DNA of 64,000 nt from Paracraurococcus lichenis (GTDB lineage: Bacteria > Pseudomonadota > Alphaproteobacteria > Acetobacterales > Acetobacteraceae). The stretch spans positions 124,001 to 188,000 of the forward strand of contig NZ_JAUTWS010000005.1 of the NCBI RefSeq assembly GCF_030657435.1, given 5' to 3'. The position numbers and the translations under genes were made by a program. Positions 18,648-26,975 of the stretch are shown piece by piece. Positions within the stretch are counted from its first letter, which is position 1. The number at the start of each line of letters is the position of its first letter. The notes under the pieces are model-generated. The model saw only the letters and a list, made by a program, of their open reading frames with translations. It was not told where the DNA came from and did not search any database.

Positions 18648-20254
18648 TGACCGATCTCGGCCTGCTGGCCCTGCGCCGGGCGGCGCGGCGGCTGCTCGCG
18701 CCCTGGGATCGCGGGGAAAGCCCGGGGGCCACCATCGGCCTGGTGCGGGACGGCGCCCTGGCGCTGCACGAGAGCGCCGGCGCGGCGAGCCTCGAGCTCG
18801 GCCTGCCGATCGGGCCGGAGACCTGCTTCCGCATCGCCTCGGTCAGCAAGCAGTTCACCTGCGCCGCCATCCTGTTGCTGGAGGCGGAGGGCCGGCTCTC
18901 CCGCGAGGACGCAGTGCAACGGCACCTGCCCGGGCTGCCGGACCTCGGCGCGCGCATCACGCTCGACCATCTCATGCGCAACTGCTCCGGCCTCCGGGAC
19001 ATGCTGGAGCTGATGCGCTTCGCCGGCACTGGTCTCGGCCAGCCCGCCACGGCGGAGCAGCTCCTCGACGCCATCGGCCGGCAGCGCAGCCTGAACTTCG
19101 CGCCGAACACGCGCTTCCTCTACTCCAACTCGGGCTTCCTGCTGCTGGGCCGGGTGGTGGAGGCGGCCGCGGGCGAGCCGCTGGCGACATTCCTCGAGCG
19201 GCGGATCCTGGCGCCGCTCGGCATGACCCGCACGCGCCACACGCCCTCCGTCGCGGAGGTCGTGCCCGGCCTCGCCACCGGCTACTTCCCGCAGGGCGAG
19301 GGCTTCGTCCGTGCGCCGCACGGCTTCGCGCTGGGCGGCGAAGGCGGGCTGGTTTCCTGTGTCGAGGACCTGGCGCTGTGGGACCGCAACTTCTCGACCG
19401 GGCTGGTCGGCGGCGTCGCCCTGGGCCGGGCGCTGGCGGAGCGGGTGCCTTTCGGGAACGGCCGGCTGAACCTCTATGCCCGCGGGCTGGAGGTCGCGGA
19501 CTACCGAGGCCTCCGTACCGAGACGCATGGTGGCCTCTGGCCGGGCTACCGGACCTGCTTCCTCCGCGCGCCGGAGGCCGGGCTGACGGTGATCGTCATC
19601 GCCAACCATGGCGGCATCGACGTCCACCAGTTGGGCCACCGGATGCTGGACGCCGCGGTCGAGGGCCGGCCGGGCATCCACCCCGTGCCAGCCCTGCCGC
19701 CCCGCCCGGCGCTGGAGGCGCTGACCGGCCGCTGGCTGGAGCCGGAGAGCGGCACCACGCTGGAAATCGAGCTCACGGCGGACGGCACGCCTAGGGCGAC
19801 GCAGCACGGTCTGCCCTTCACCCTGGCGCCGGCGGAGGATGGAAGGCTGGTCGCGCAGCGCGGCGCCTTCCCCTTCGCGCTCTCCCTGCCGGAGGATGGG
19901 CGGCTGCTGGTCGAGACCGATGCCGGCATCATCACCTCCTTCCGCCGCGCGGCGACCGAGGCCAGGCTGCCGGAAGGGCTGGAGGGCGCCTGGACCTGCG
20001 CCGAGCTGGACGCGACCTGGACCATCGCGCCGGGGACCGAGGGCCTCGTCCTGCGGGTCCGCGGCCCGGTCGGCTCGGACGGCCCCTGGCCGGTGCTGCC
20101 GATCGAGGGCGACTGCTTCCGCGTGCTGACGCCGGCGACACTGTTCCAGGGCTGGGTGGATGCGCAGGCGGTGCGCGATGCGGCCGGGCGGGTCGCGGGC
20201 TTCCTGGTGAACGGCAGCCGCGCCCGCGGCCTGCGGTTCGGGCGCGACGCCTGA
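18647..20254 (+). CDS. serine hydrolase, MEROPS S12 (D-aminopeptidase/beta-lactamase-like)
   Basis: A 535-residue penicillin-binding-protein-fold hydrolase. The SxxK motif is SVSK near residue 66, the second motif is YSN near 160, and the third is HGG near 325. The C-terminal 180 residues form extra beta-rich domains like those of the D-aminopeptidase DAP group, where they gate the active site. No signal peptide is seen, which fits DAP. Translationally coupled to the pseudoprotease upstream. Probable role is hydrolysis of D-amino-acid amides or peptides; an esterase function is the main alternative. Confidence 0.88.
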   Translation: MTDLGLLALRRAARRLLAPWDRGESPGATIGLVRDGALALHESAGAASLELGLPIGPETCFRIASVSKQFTCAAILLLEAEGRLSREDAVQRHLPGLPDLGARITLDHLMRNCSGLRDMLELMRFAGTGLGQPATAEQLLDAIGRQRSLNFAPNTRFLYSNSGFLLLGRVVEAAAGEPLATFLERRILAPLGMTRTRHTPSVAEVVPGLATGYFPQGEGFVRAPHGFALGGEGGLVSCVEDLALWDRNFSTGLVGGVALGRALAERVPFGNGRLNLYARGLEVADYRGLRTETHGGLWPGYRTCFLRAPEAGLTVIVIANHGGIDVHQLGHRMLDAAVEGRPGIHPVPALPPRPALEALTGRWLEPESGTTLEIELTADGTPRATQHGLPFTLAPAEDGRLVAQRGAFPFALSLPEDGRLLVETDAGIITSFRRAATEARLPEGLEGAWTCAELDATWTIAPGTEGLVLRVRGPVGSDGPWPVLPIEGDCFRVLTPATLFQGWVDAQAVRDAAGRVAGFLVNGSRARGLRFGRDA

Positions 20255-20327
20255 GCAGGCCAATGGCCGAAGCGCCGCAGGGCGCGGAGACCTGAAGCGG
20301 CCCACTTAACCCGCAGGGCGGGAGACG

Positions 20328-20351
20328 GCATCGCCGCGGTAGAGGCGATGC
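20328..20351. other. perfect 8-bp stem-loop in the 325-bp gap after the S12 peptidase
   Basis: GCATCGCC / GGCGATGC separated by 8 nt. It lies 74 bp after the peptidase stop and may end that transcript. The rest of the 20255-20579 gap shows no convincing gene. Confidence 0.4.
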
Positions 20352-20579
20352 GGGCGGTTGCCATCCCCGGCGGGCAGCGCAGCGGTGCAGGCAGCCGTTG
20401 CCGGTCACGCCTGGGCCGCCGCCCCTCGGTGACCCGTGCGCAAGCCTTACGCCCTTGATCGCCTGGGCGCCCCGCCTGCCTTTGTCCGCGTCGCCACCCC
20501 GCGACCGCGGCGCATCCGATGCGCTACGCTGCCGGAAAGGGCCGCCGGCCGCCGCGGCCCGGCAGGGAGGGACCGACCG

Positions 20580-21557
20580 ATGACCACGACCCGCCGCGCC
20601 GTCCTGGCCGGTGCCGCCGCGCTGCTCGCCGCGCCGGCCGCGCTCCGCGCCCAGGAAGGGCCGTACCCGAGCCGCCCGGTGACGGTGGTGGTGCCCTGGG
20701 CCGCCGGCGGCTCGACCGATGCCTTCGCCCGCCTGCTCGCCCAGCGTCTCTCGGCCGATCTCGGCCAGGGCTTCGTGGTGGACAACCGCACCGGCGCCAA
20801 CGGCACCATTGGCCTCGCCTCCGCTGCCCGCGCCCGGCCGGACGGCTATACCGTGATCGTGCTGCCGAACAGCACCTATGCCGTCGCGCCGCACCTCTAC
20901 CCGCTCGGCTTCACGGTGGAGCAGGCCTTCGCGGGCGTCGGCCTGCTGGTCTCCATGCCGATGTTCATGCTGGTGGGCCGGGCGACGCCGGTGACGACGC
21001 TGGCCGAGTATGTCGCGCTGGCGAAGCGGCCGGGCATGAAGCCGACCTATGCGAATGCCGGCATCGGCGCGACCAGCCACCTGGCGACGGAGATGCTGCT
21101 GCAGGCCGCCGGCATCGAGGTGGCCGATATCGGCTATCGCGGCGGCGGCCCGGCGATCCAGGCCGTCGTCGCGGGGGAAGCGGGCATGCTCTGCATGCCG
21201 GCCGCGGGCGTGATGGGGCTGATGGCCTCCGGCGACCTGCGCGCGCTGGCTGTCGCCTCGCCGCAGCGGACCCCGCTGGCGCCGGAGGTCCCGACCTTCG
21301 CCGAGCAGGGCTATCCGCAGGTCGAGATCATCGAGCACATCGCCATGCTCGCGCCCGCCGGCACGCCGCAGCCGATCCTCGAGACGCTCAACGCCGCCTG
21401 CCGCAAGGCGCTGACCGCGCCCGACATGACCCCGGCGATCGAGAAGCAGGTGGTGACGGCGGAGGCGCGGCCCCTGGCGGAATGGCCGTCCTACCTAGCG
21501 GCGGAGAGCCGCAAGATGGCGGAGATCGTCCGCGCACGGAACATCCGGGTCCAGTAG
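20580..21557 (+). CDS. tripartite tricarboxylate transporter substrate-binding protein (Bug family)
   Basis: Periplasmic Bug/TctC-type receptor, 325 residues. Signal peptide TTTRRAVLAGAAALLAAPAA with cleavage near LRAQE. The mature start YPSRPVTVVVPWAAGGSTDA is the family hallmark, followed by RTGANGTIGLASAARARPDG, and PTFAEQGYP near residue 240. GGGAGGGA precedes ATG 20580. No TctA/TctB membrane genes are nearby, so it is an orphan receptor, as is common for this family. Ligand unknown, probably a carboxylate. Confidence 0.92.
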   Translation: MTTTRRAVLAGAAALLAAPAALRAQEGPYPSRPVTVVVPWAAGGSTDAFARLLAQRLSADLGQGFVVDNRTGANGTIGLASAARARPDGYTVIVLPNSTYAVAPHLYPLGFTVEQAFAGVGLLVSMPMFMLVGRATPVTTLAEYVALAKRPGMKPTYANAGIGATSHLATEMLLQAAGIEVADIGYRGGGPAIQAVVAGEAGMLCMPAAGVMGLMASGDLRALAVASPQRTPLAPEVPTFAEQGYPQVEIIEHIAMLAPAGTPQPILETLNAACRKALTAPDMTPAIEKQVVTAEARPLAEWPSYLAAESRKMAEIVRARNIRVQ

Positions 21558-21627
21558 GCGGCGGGAGGCGATTGCGGCGGCAGCGGCCTTGCATTCCGCC
21601 GGCAAAGCCGCCATACCCCGCCCCCGC

Positions 21628-21704
21628 GCCTGGGTAGCTCAGCTGGTTAGAGCACGGCACTCATAATGCCGGGGTCGCCGGTTCAAGTCCGGCCCCAGGT
21701 ACCA
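21628..21704 (+). tRNA. tRNA-Met (anticodon CAT)
   Basis: 77-nt cloverleaf: acceptor stem GCCTGGG pairs with CCCAGGT (first pair G-U), D-arm AGCTCAGCTGGTTAGAGC, anticodon loop CTCATAA with CAT, T-arm GCCGG-TTCAAGT-CCGGC, discriminator A and encoded CCA. Most likely elongator tRNA-Met; a tRNA-Ile2 with lysidine-modified CAT cannot be excluded by eye. Confidence 0.93.
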
Positions 21705-21762
21705 CCCGGCTCCTCGTTTCGGCGTCTTGCCCCCGCATTGCGGGCGGGGGAGCCTGCGCGGC

Positions 21763-22482
21763 ATGACCGAGCCCCTCCCCGACCAAGCGGCGGTCGATCG
21801 CGCCATCACCTCCCGCCGCAGCATCCGCGGCTACCGGCCGGATCTGGTGCCGGCTGAGGTCGTGCGCGACATCCTGGCCGTCGCCAGCCGCGCGCCGAGC
21901 ATGACCAACACACAGCCCTGGCGCGTGCATGTGCTGATGGGCGCGGCGCGCGACGCGCTATGCCGGGAGATCGTTGCGGCGCATGCCGCGGGCGAGCATC
22001 CCGAGCCGGACTACGACTACTACCCCCGCGAATGGCTGAGCCCCTACCTCGACCGGCGGCGGCGGATCGGCTGGGCGCTCTACGGGCTGCTCGGCATCGC
22101 CAAGGGGGACCGGGAGGCGACGGCCCGCCAGCATCGCCGCAACTACGACTTCTTCGGCGCGCCGGTCGGCATGATCGTCACCCTGCACCGGTCGCTCGGC
22201 GCCGGCAGCTACCTCGACCTCGGCATGTTCCTGCAGAACGTCATGGTGGCCGCCCGGGCCCGCGGCCTCGATACCTGCGCGCAGGCGGCCTTCATGAACT
22301 GGCACGGCATCATCCGCCGGCACCTGCCCATCCCGCCGGAGGAGATCGTCATCTGCGGCATGGCGCTCGGCCATGCCGACCCGGCGGCGCCGGCCAATGC
22401 CCTCGTTTCGCCGCGCGAACCGGTGGAGGCCTTCTGCACGTTCCACGGCGCCCCGGGCGGGACCGCTGGTCGGCAGCCATGA
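21763..22482 (+). CDS. nitroreductase family FMN oxidoreductase
   Basis: A 239-residue flavoprotein. Family marks are SRRSIRGYRPD near residue 17, SRAPSMTNTQPWRVHVL near 45 (FMN binding), and GMFLQNVMVAARARGLDTCA near 155. The C-terminal IPPEEIVICGMALGHAD is typical of the BluB/NfnB-like group. GGGGGAG precedes ATG 21763. It uses NAD(P)H to reduce nitroaromatics, quinones or similar compounds; the true substrate is unknown. It follows tRNA-Met and converges on the hydrolase gene. Confidence 0.9.
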   Translation: MTEPLPDQAAVDRAITSRRSIRGYRPDLVPAEVVRDILAVASRAPSMTNTQPWRVHVLMGAARDALCREIVAAHAAGEHPEPDYDYYPREWLSPYLDRRRRIGWALYGLLGIAKGDREATARQHRRNYDFFGAPVGMIVTLHRSLGAGSYLDLGMFLQNVMVAARARGLDTCAQAAFMNWHGIIRRHLPIPPEEIVICGMALGHADPAAPANALVSPREPVEAFCTFHGAPGGTAGRQP

Positions 22483-22499
22483 CGGCAGCCGACCTGGGT

Positions 22500-22544
22500 T
22501 CGGGCCTTGAGCCCGACACATTGCGCCATGCGGCCTCGGGCCGC
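22500..22544. terminator. two short hairpins between convergent genes
   Basis: TCGGGC/GCCCGA (22500-22516, 5-nt loop) and GCGGCC/GGCCGC (22530-22544, 3-nt loop) lie between the nitroreductase and hydrolase stops and could end both transcripts. Confidence 0.45.
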
Positions 22545-22587
22545 GTCGCGCGCGTGCTACAGGTGATTCGCCAAGCGGATGCCGGCC

Positions 22588-23256
22588 TTAATCGGCGGCC
22601 AGCGCCATCCGGCTGCGGTTGAGCCTAGCGAGGACGTGGTCCTCTGTGGCGTCCACGACTTTCTCGGTCTCCTCCGGCGTGAAGACATGGCCGGCGCCGG
22701 GCATCACGCGGTAGTCGATGCTGATGCCCTTCTGGGTGTTCAGCTTGTCCACCAGCTTCCGTACCGAGCTCTCCGGCACCAGCTCGTCCTCCGCCCCGTG
22801 CAGCATCAGGCCGTTGCAGGGACAGGGGGCGAGGAAGCCGAAGTCGTAATGGCTGGCCGGCGCGCTGATGGAGACGAAGCCGCCCATCTCCGGCCGGCGC
22901 ATGAGGAGCTGCATGCCGACATAGGCGCCGAAGGAATAGCCCGCGACCCAGAGGCTATGGGCGTTCGGGTTCACCGCCTGCAGGAAGTCGAGCGCCGCGG
23001 CCGCATCCGAGATCTCACCGATGCCGCCGTCATAACGACCCTGGCTGCGGCCGACCCCACGAAAATTGAACCGCAGGGTGGAAAACCCCAGGGCCTGGAA
23101 ACGCTGATAAAGGGCATGGATCACCCGGTTGTTCATCGTCCCGCCATGCAGGGGGTGCGGGTGCAGCAGCAACGCCACCGGCGCGTTCGGCTGCTTCGAG
23201 TGATGGTAGCGCCCTTCGAGCCGCCCATCGGGGCCGGCGAACATGACCTCAGGCAT
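22588..23256 (-). CDS. alpha/beta hydrolase (COG2945-like)
   Basis: A 222-residue hydrolase. HPHPLHGGTMNN near residue 31 is the oxyanion region, RFNFRGVGRSQG near 57, nucleophile motif GYSFGAY near 95, acid in HGAEDELVP near 150, and the His in GAGHVF near 185. This layout is widespread in alphaproteobacteria; its substrate is not established. ATG 23256 was chosen for AAGGGA just upstream; the frame extends to 23415 without homology-like sequence. It faces the sulfur cluster across a 470-bp gap. Confidence 0.88.
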   Translation of the reverse strand: MPEVMFAGPDGRLEGRYHHSKQPNAPVALLLHPHPLHGGTMNNRVIHALYQRFQALGFSTLRFNFRGVGRSQGRYDGGIGEISDAAAALDFLQAVNPNAHSLWVAGYSFGAYVGMQLLMRRPEMGGFVSISAPASHYDFGFLAPCPCNGLMLHGAEDELVPESSVRKLVDKLNTQKGISIDYRVMPGAGHVFTPEETEKVVDATEDHVLARLNRSRMALAAD

Positions 23257-23726
23257 CGTCCCTTGGGTCCAATTCCGGTTGTGCCAGGCACGTCCCGAAT
23301 GCCAGTGGGATGAGGAGCCACCCCGCAGGCAAGCCAGGCGCGTCGTGGCGCTTGGTGGGGAAGACCTGGCTGACAACGCCTGGGCTCCCCTCGGCATCAG
23401 GGTGCGGCAGCACACAATGCCGAGAGGAGCCCGGGCCCTTCAGCCCCCTGGCCGACCGGCACCGTCCGAGCCCCAATTGTTGACCGGGGTGGTCGGTCAA
23501 TCTAGCGTCCGGCCGGTGTCCACCCCAGATCGGGGGTGGCACTGGCGCGGGCACTCGATCCCGGTGTCGTCCAGCATCCCGGGGGCAGTCTCCCGAACCC
23601 CTGGGCCGGCGGGACTATAGAGATGCGAGTGAGACTTTCATAACGGAATCAAGGCATGGCGCCCATGTTTCCTGCTCCTGGCCCGTATGCCGGTATACAA
23701 GAATCAGCGCGCTAGGGATTCCAGCC
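23257..23726. other. 470-bp divergent intergenic region with strong secondary structure
   Basis: No convincing gene. It holds a 51-nt nested hairpin (23382-23432: 16-bp outer stem with one mismatch around an inner GTGC/GCAC stem), an inverted repeat TTGACC...GGTCAA (23480-23500), and a 7-bp hairpin CCACCCC/GGGGTGG (23520-23539). The last 120 bp before the regulator gene are less GC-rich and should carry its promoter. The structures could be a terminator, a leader or an operator; nothing decides between them. Confidence 0.5.
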
Positions 23727-24221
23727 ATGCGACTTTCCACCCGCGGGCGATATGCCGTCATGGCCATGGTCGAGTTGGCGGCCCGCCAGCAGGGATGCGC
23801 AACCGACCCGCGCATCGGACGGCCCGTCAGTCTCGCCGAACTTGCGCAAGCACAATTGCTGTCGCTGGCCTATCTCGAGCAGCTCTTCGGCCATCTCCGC
23901 CGGGCGGGCCTCGTCGCCTCCGCGCGCGGACCGGGGGGTGGCTATCGCCTGGCGCGGCCGGCCGAGACCATCGCTGTGGCCGACATCGTGGACGCGGTCG
24001 ACGAATCGATCCGCGCGACGCGCTGCGAGCAGGGCTCGCCCGGCTGCCTCGGCGGCGAGCGCTGCCTGACGCATGACCTCTGGTCCGAACTCGGCGAGCA
24101 GATCCGCCTTTTCCTCGCGCATGTGACGCTGGCCGATGTGGTGGCGGGCCGCATCGCCGGCCGGGCGGTGGCGCCGCGCGACCAGGCGGTGGTCGACGTA
24201 CCGGCGGAGGCGGCGCAGTAG
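23727..24221 (+). CDS. iscR: Rrf2-family transcriptional regulator, IscR-like
   Basis: A 164-residue winged-helix regulator. MRLSTRGRYAVMAMVELA is the typical Rrf2 start, and LLSLAYLEQLFGHLRRAGLV with GPGGGYRLARP is the DNA-binding part. Three cysteines and a histidine (CEQGSPGCLGGERCLTH, near residues 98-114) match the [2Fe-2S] ligands of IscR, with one extra residue between the first two. It is therefore expected to sense Fe-S status and control the downstream desulfurase genes, whose first member starts 12 nt later. The paralogue CysR/CymR type is less likely because the cysteines are kept. Confidence 0.87.
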   Translation: MRLSTRGRYAVMAMVELAARQQGCATDPRIGRPVSLAELAQAQLLSLAYLEQLFGHLRRAGLVASARGPGGGYRLARPAETIAVADIVDAVDESIRATRCEQGSPGCLGGERCLTHDLWSELGEQIRLFLAHVTLADVVAGRIAGRAVAPRDQAVVDVPAEAAQ

Positions 24222-24233
24222 CGCCGGCCGCAG

Positions 24234-25319
24234 GTGGAGCCTCTCTATCTCGATGCCAATGCGACCGAGCCGCTGCGGCCGGCCGCACGGGCGGCGGTGA
24301 TCACGGCGCTGGAGGCCGGCGGCAATCCCTCCTCCGTCCATGCCGATGGCCGCGCCGCGCGGCGGCGTCTGGAGGAGGCGCGCGAGGCCGTCGCGGCCCG
24401 CTTCGGCGCCAGGCCGGGGGACCTGGTCTTCACCGCCGGCGGGACGGAGGCGAATGCGATCGCCGTCCGCGGCCTGTCCCGCGGCCGGCGCCTGCTGGTG
24501 GGCGCGACGGAGCACCCCGCGGTGCTGGCCGCGGCGCCGGAGGCGGAGGTGCTGCCGGTCCTGCCCGACGGGACCGCCGACCTCGACGCCCTGGCGCGGC
24601 GGCTCGCCACGGGCGGCCCGGCCCTGGTCTGCCTGATGGCCGCCAACAACGAAACCGGCGTGCTGCACCCGCTGGCAGAGGTTGCGGCGCTCTGCCGCGC
24701 ACAGGGCGCGCTGCTGCATGTGGACGCGGTGCAGGCGGCCGGACGGGTGCCGCTGCCCGCCAACTACGACACGCTGGCCCTCTCCGGCCACAAGCTGGGC
24801 GGGCCTCCCGGCGCGGGCGCGCTGCTGCTGCGGCCGGGGCTGGACCTGCCGGCGCTGGTCGCGGGCGGCGGCCAGGAACGCGGCCGGCGCGGCGGGACCG
24901 AGCCGCTGCCGGCCATCGCGGGCCTCGCCGCCGCGGTGCCGGAACCCGGGGAGACGGCGCGCCTGGCGGCGCTGCGCGACCGGATCGAGGCAGGGCTGCG
25001 CGCGATCGCTCCGGATGCGGTGATCGCCGGCGCCGGCGCGCCGCGGCTGCCGAACACGGTGAACGTCATCCTCCCCGGCGTACCGGCGGAGACGCAGGTG
25101 ATCGCCCTCGACCTCGCAGGGGTCAGGGTCTCGGCCGGGGCGGCCTGCTCCTCCGGCAAGGTGGGGCAGAGCCCGGTGCTGGCCGCGATGGGATTTGGCG
25201 AGGATGCCGGCTGCGGCATCCGCGTCTCCCTGCCTTGGAACGCGCCGGCGGATGCGGCGGAGCGGTTCCTGGCGGCCTGGGGGGCGATGCGCGACCGGCT
25301 GCGCAGGGGGGCAGCGTAG
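24234..25319 (+). CDS. cysteine desulfurase-like PLP enzyme (class V aminotransferase, NifS group)
   Basis: A 361-residue PLP enzyme that would convert cysteine to alanine plus enzyme-bound persulfide. LYLDANATEPLRPAA at the start, GGTEANAIAVRG near residue 65, LSGHKLGGPPGAG near 185 (PLP lysine) and SAGAACSSGKVGQSP near 300 (catalytic Cys) are all present. It starts with GTG 12 nt after the regulator gene. It is shorter and more diverged than the IscS encoded just downstream, so the two may serve different sulfur acceptors. Substrate cysteine is inferred. Confidence 0.88.
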   Translation: MEPLYLDANATEPLRPAARAAVITALEAGGNPSSVHADGRAARRRLEEAREAVAARFGARPGDLVFTAGGTEANAIAVRGLSRGRRLLVGATEHPAVLAAAPEAEVLPVLPDGTADLDALARRLATGGPALVCLMAANNETGVLHPLAEVAALCRAQGALLHVDAVQAAGRVPLPANYDTLALSGHKLGGPPGAGALLLRPGLDLPALVAGGGQERGRRGGTEPLPAIAGLAAAVPEPGETARLAALRDRIEAGLRAIAPDAVIAGAGAPRLPNTVNVILPGVPAETQVIALDLAGVRVSAGAACSSGKVGQSPVLAAMGFGEDAGCGIRVSLPWNAPADAAERFLAAWGAMRDRLRRGAA

Positions 25320-25324
25320 CATCG

Positions 25325-25366
25325 GGGGAGGAGAGAACTCCTCCCCGTTCGGCGCATGCGCCGAAC
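25325..25366. repeat. tandem stem-loops between the two desulfurase genes
   Basis: A 9-bp perfect hairpin GGGGAGGAG/CTCCTCCCC (25325-25346) abuts a 20-bp perfect palindrome GTTCGGCGCATGCGCCGAAC (25347-25366). The same paired architecture recurs at 51253-51309 and 53482-53537. It may attenuate read-through into iscS. Confidence 0.6.
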
Positions 25367-25456
25367 CCCCACCTCCTTCTTCTCTGAGTCTGGCGCATCG
25401 CCGGCATTCCCGGGCGACCACTCCCGCAACGCCCGTGGCTGGCCCATCTTCCGTCC

Positions 25457-26629
25457 ATGCGCCCGAACCGCCCGATCTACCTGGACAACCACGCCACCAC
25501 CCCGGTGGACCCGCGCGTGCTGGCCGCCATGCGGCCGTGGTGGGAGGAAAATTTCGCCAACCCCCACAGCGTCGAGCACACGATGGGCCGGGCGGCAGAG
25601 GAGGCGGTCGAGGCCGCCCGCGCCGGGATCGCCGACCTGATCGGGGCGGAGGCGCGGGAGATCGTGCTCACCTCGGGCGCCACGGAATCCAACAACCTCG
25701 CCATCAAGGGCGCCGCCCGCTTCGCCGCCACCGTCGAGAGCGCGCGCACCCGCATCGTGACGCTGGCGACGGAACATAAATGCGTCCTGGAGAGCGTCCG
25801 CGACCTCGCCATGGAGGGCTTCGAGCCGGTGGTGCTGCCGGTCGGCCCCGACGGCCTCGCCGACCTCGAGGCGCTGCGGGCGGCGGTGGACGAGCGGACG
25901 CTGCTGGTCACCGTCATGGCGGTGAACAACGAGATCGGCGTCATCCAGGACCTCGCGGCCATCGGCGCCATCGCCAAGGCGGCGGGCGCGCTCTTCCATA
26001 CCGATGCCGCCCAGGCCGCCGGCCGCATCCCATTGGATGTCGGGGAGATCAAGGCCGACCTCCTCTCCCTCTCCGGCCACAAGATCTACGGACCGAAGGG
26101 CATCGGCGCGCTCTATGTCCGGCGGCGGCCGCGCGTCCGCCTCGTGCCGCTCTTCTCCGGCGGCGGGCAGGAGCGCGGCTTTCGCTCCGGCACCCTGCCG
26201 GCGCCGCTGGTGGTGGGGCTGGGGGAGGCGGCGCGCATCGCCGCCACCGAGGGGCTGCTGGACGCCGGCCGGATCGCCGGGCAGCGCGACCTGTTCCTGG
26301 ATGCGCTGGAGAAGGCCGTGCCCGGGGTGCGGGTGAACGGCAACCGCGAGCAGCGGGTGGCGGGCAACCTCAACATCACCTTCCCCGGTGGGGTTGATGC
26401 CCAGGCGCTGATGCGGGCGGCGCCGGAGGTCTGCGTCTCCAGCGGCTCCGCCTGCTCCTCCGCCGAGGTCGAGCCGAGCTATGTCCTCCGCGCCCTCGGG
26501 ATTCCCGAGGAGGAGGCCCGCGCGACCTTGCGGATCGGCATGGGCCGCTTTACCTCGCCCGCTGATGCGGAACGGGGCGCGGCACTCCTTGCCGAAGCCT
26601 GGCACCGCCTGGCCCGAGCGGAGCGCTGA
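25457..26629 (+). CDS. iscS: cysteine desulfurase IscS
   Basis: A 390-residue IscS-type desulfurase supplying persulfide sulfur for Fe-S clusters and tRNA thiolation. IYLDNHATTPVDPRVL at the start, TSGATESNNLAIKG near residue 72, LSLSGHKIYGPKGIGALY near 205 (PLP Lys), FRSGTLPAPLVVGLG, and SSGSACSSAEVEPSY near 330 (catalytic Cys). Ferredoxin follows after 6 nt, and tenA and mnmA come next, which points to tRNA 2-thiouridine synthesis as one use. No clear ribosome-binding site precedes the ATG. Confidence 0.92.
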   Translation: MRPNRPIYLDNHATTPVDPRVLAAMRPWWEENFANPHSVEHTMGRAAEEAVEAARAGIADLIGAEAREIVLTSGATESNNLAIKGAARFAATVESARTRIVTLATEHKCVLESVRDLAMEGFEPVVLPVGPDGLADLEALRAAVDERTLLVTVMAVNNEIGVIQDLAAIGAIAKAAGALFHTDAAQAAGRIPLDVGEIKADLLSLSGHKIYGPKGIGALYVRRRPRVRLVPLFSGGGQERGFRSGTLPAPLVVGLGEAARIAATEGLLDAGRIAGQRDLFLDALEKAVPGVRVNGNREQRVAGNLNITFPGGVDAQALMRAAPEVCVSSGSACSSAEVEPSYVLRALGIPEEEARATLRIGMGRFTSPADAERGAALLAEAWHRLARAER

Positions 26630-26635
26630 GAGACA

Positions 26636-26965
26636 ATGCCCAGGATGACCTTCATCGAGCGCGACGGCAGGCGCCGCGAGGTGGATGCGCCGCTCGGCCT
26701 CTCGGTCCTGGAGATCGCCCACAAGCACGGCGTCGACATCGAGGGCGCCTGCGAGGGCTCGCTCGCCTGCTCCACCTGCCATGTCATCGTCGACCCGTCC
26801 TGGTTCACGAAGCTCGCCGCGCCGACCGAGGACGAGGAGGACATGCTCGACCTCGCCTTCGACCTGCAGGAGACGAGCCGCCTCGGCTGCCAGCTCATCA
26901 TGACGGAGGCGCTGGACGGGCTGGTGGTGAAGCTCCCCGCCGGCACCCGGAACGCGGGCGGGTAA
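26636..26965 (+). CDS. fdx: [2Fe-2S] ferredoxin, adrenodoxin/ISC type
   Basis: A 109-residue electron carrier. The cluster ligands are the three cysteines of [10 protein letters not shown] (near residues 39-48) and a fourth in SRLGCQLI near 86, with the adrenodoxin-type acidic helix [15 protein letters not shown] between them. ISC ferredoxins supply electrons for persulfide reduction at the desulfurase complex. It sits 6 nt after iscS and 10 nt before tenA, in one operon. Confidence 0.93.
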   Translation: MPRMTFIERDGRRREVDAPLGLSVLEIAHKHGVDIEGACEGSLACSTCHVIVDPSWFTKLAAPTEDEEDMLDLAFDLQETSRLGCQLIMTEALDGLVVKLPAGTRNAGG

Positions 26966-26975
26966 GGCCGCAGGG

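Noticed and set aside
21628..21763. tRNA-Met as the attachment site of an integrated element
   Set aside because: No integrase, no repeat of the tRNA 3' end and no change of base composition nearby.
21639..21930. short minus-strand frames reading into tRNA-Met
   Set aside because: They contain GPDLNRRPRHYECRALTS-like sequence, the well-known false translation of the antisense of a tRNA-Met gene.
23257..23726. cobalamin or other known riboswitch upstream of the hydrolase or regulator
   Set aside because: Fragments resembling GCCACTG occur, but the rest of the B12 consensus is absent on both strands; only generic hairpins remain.
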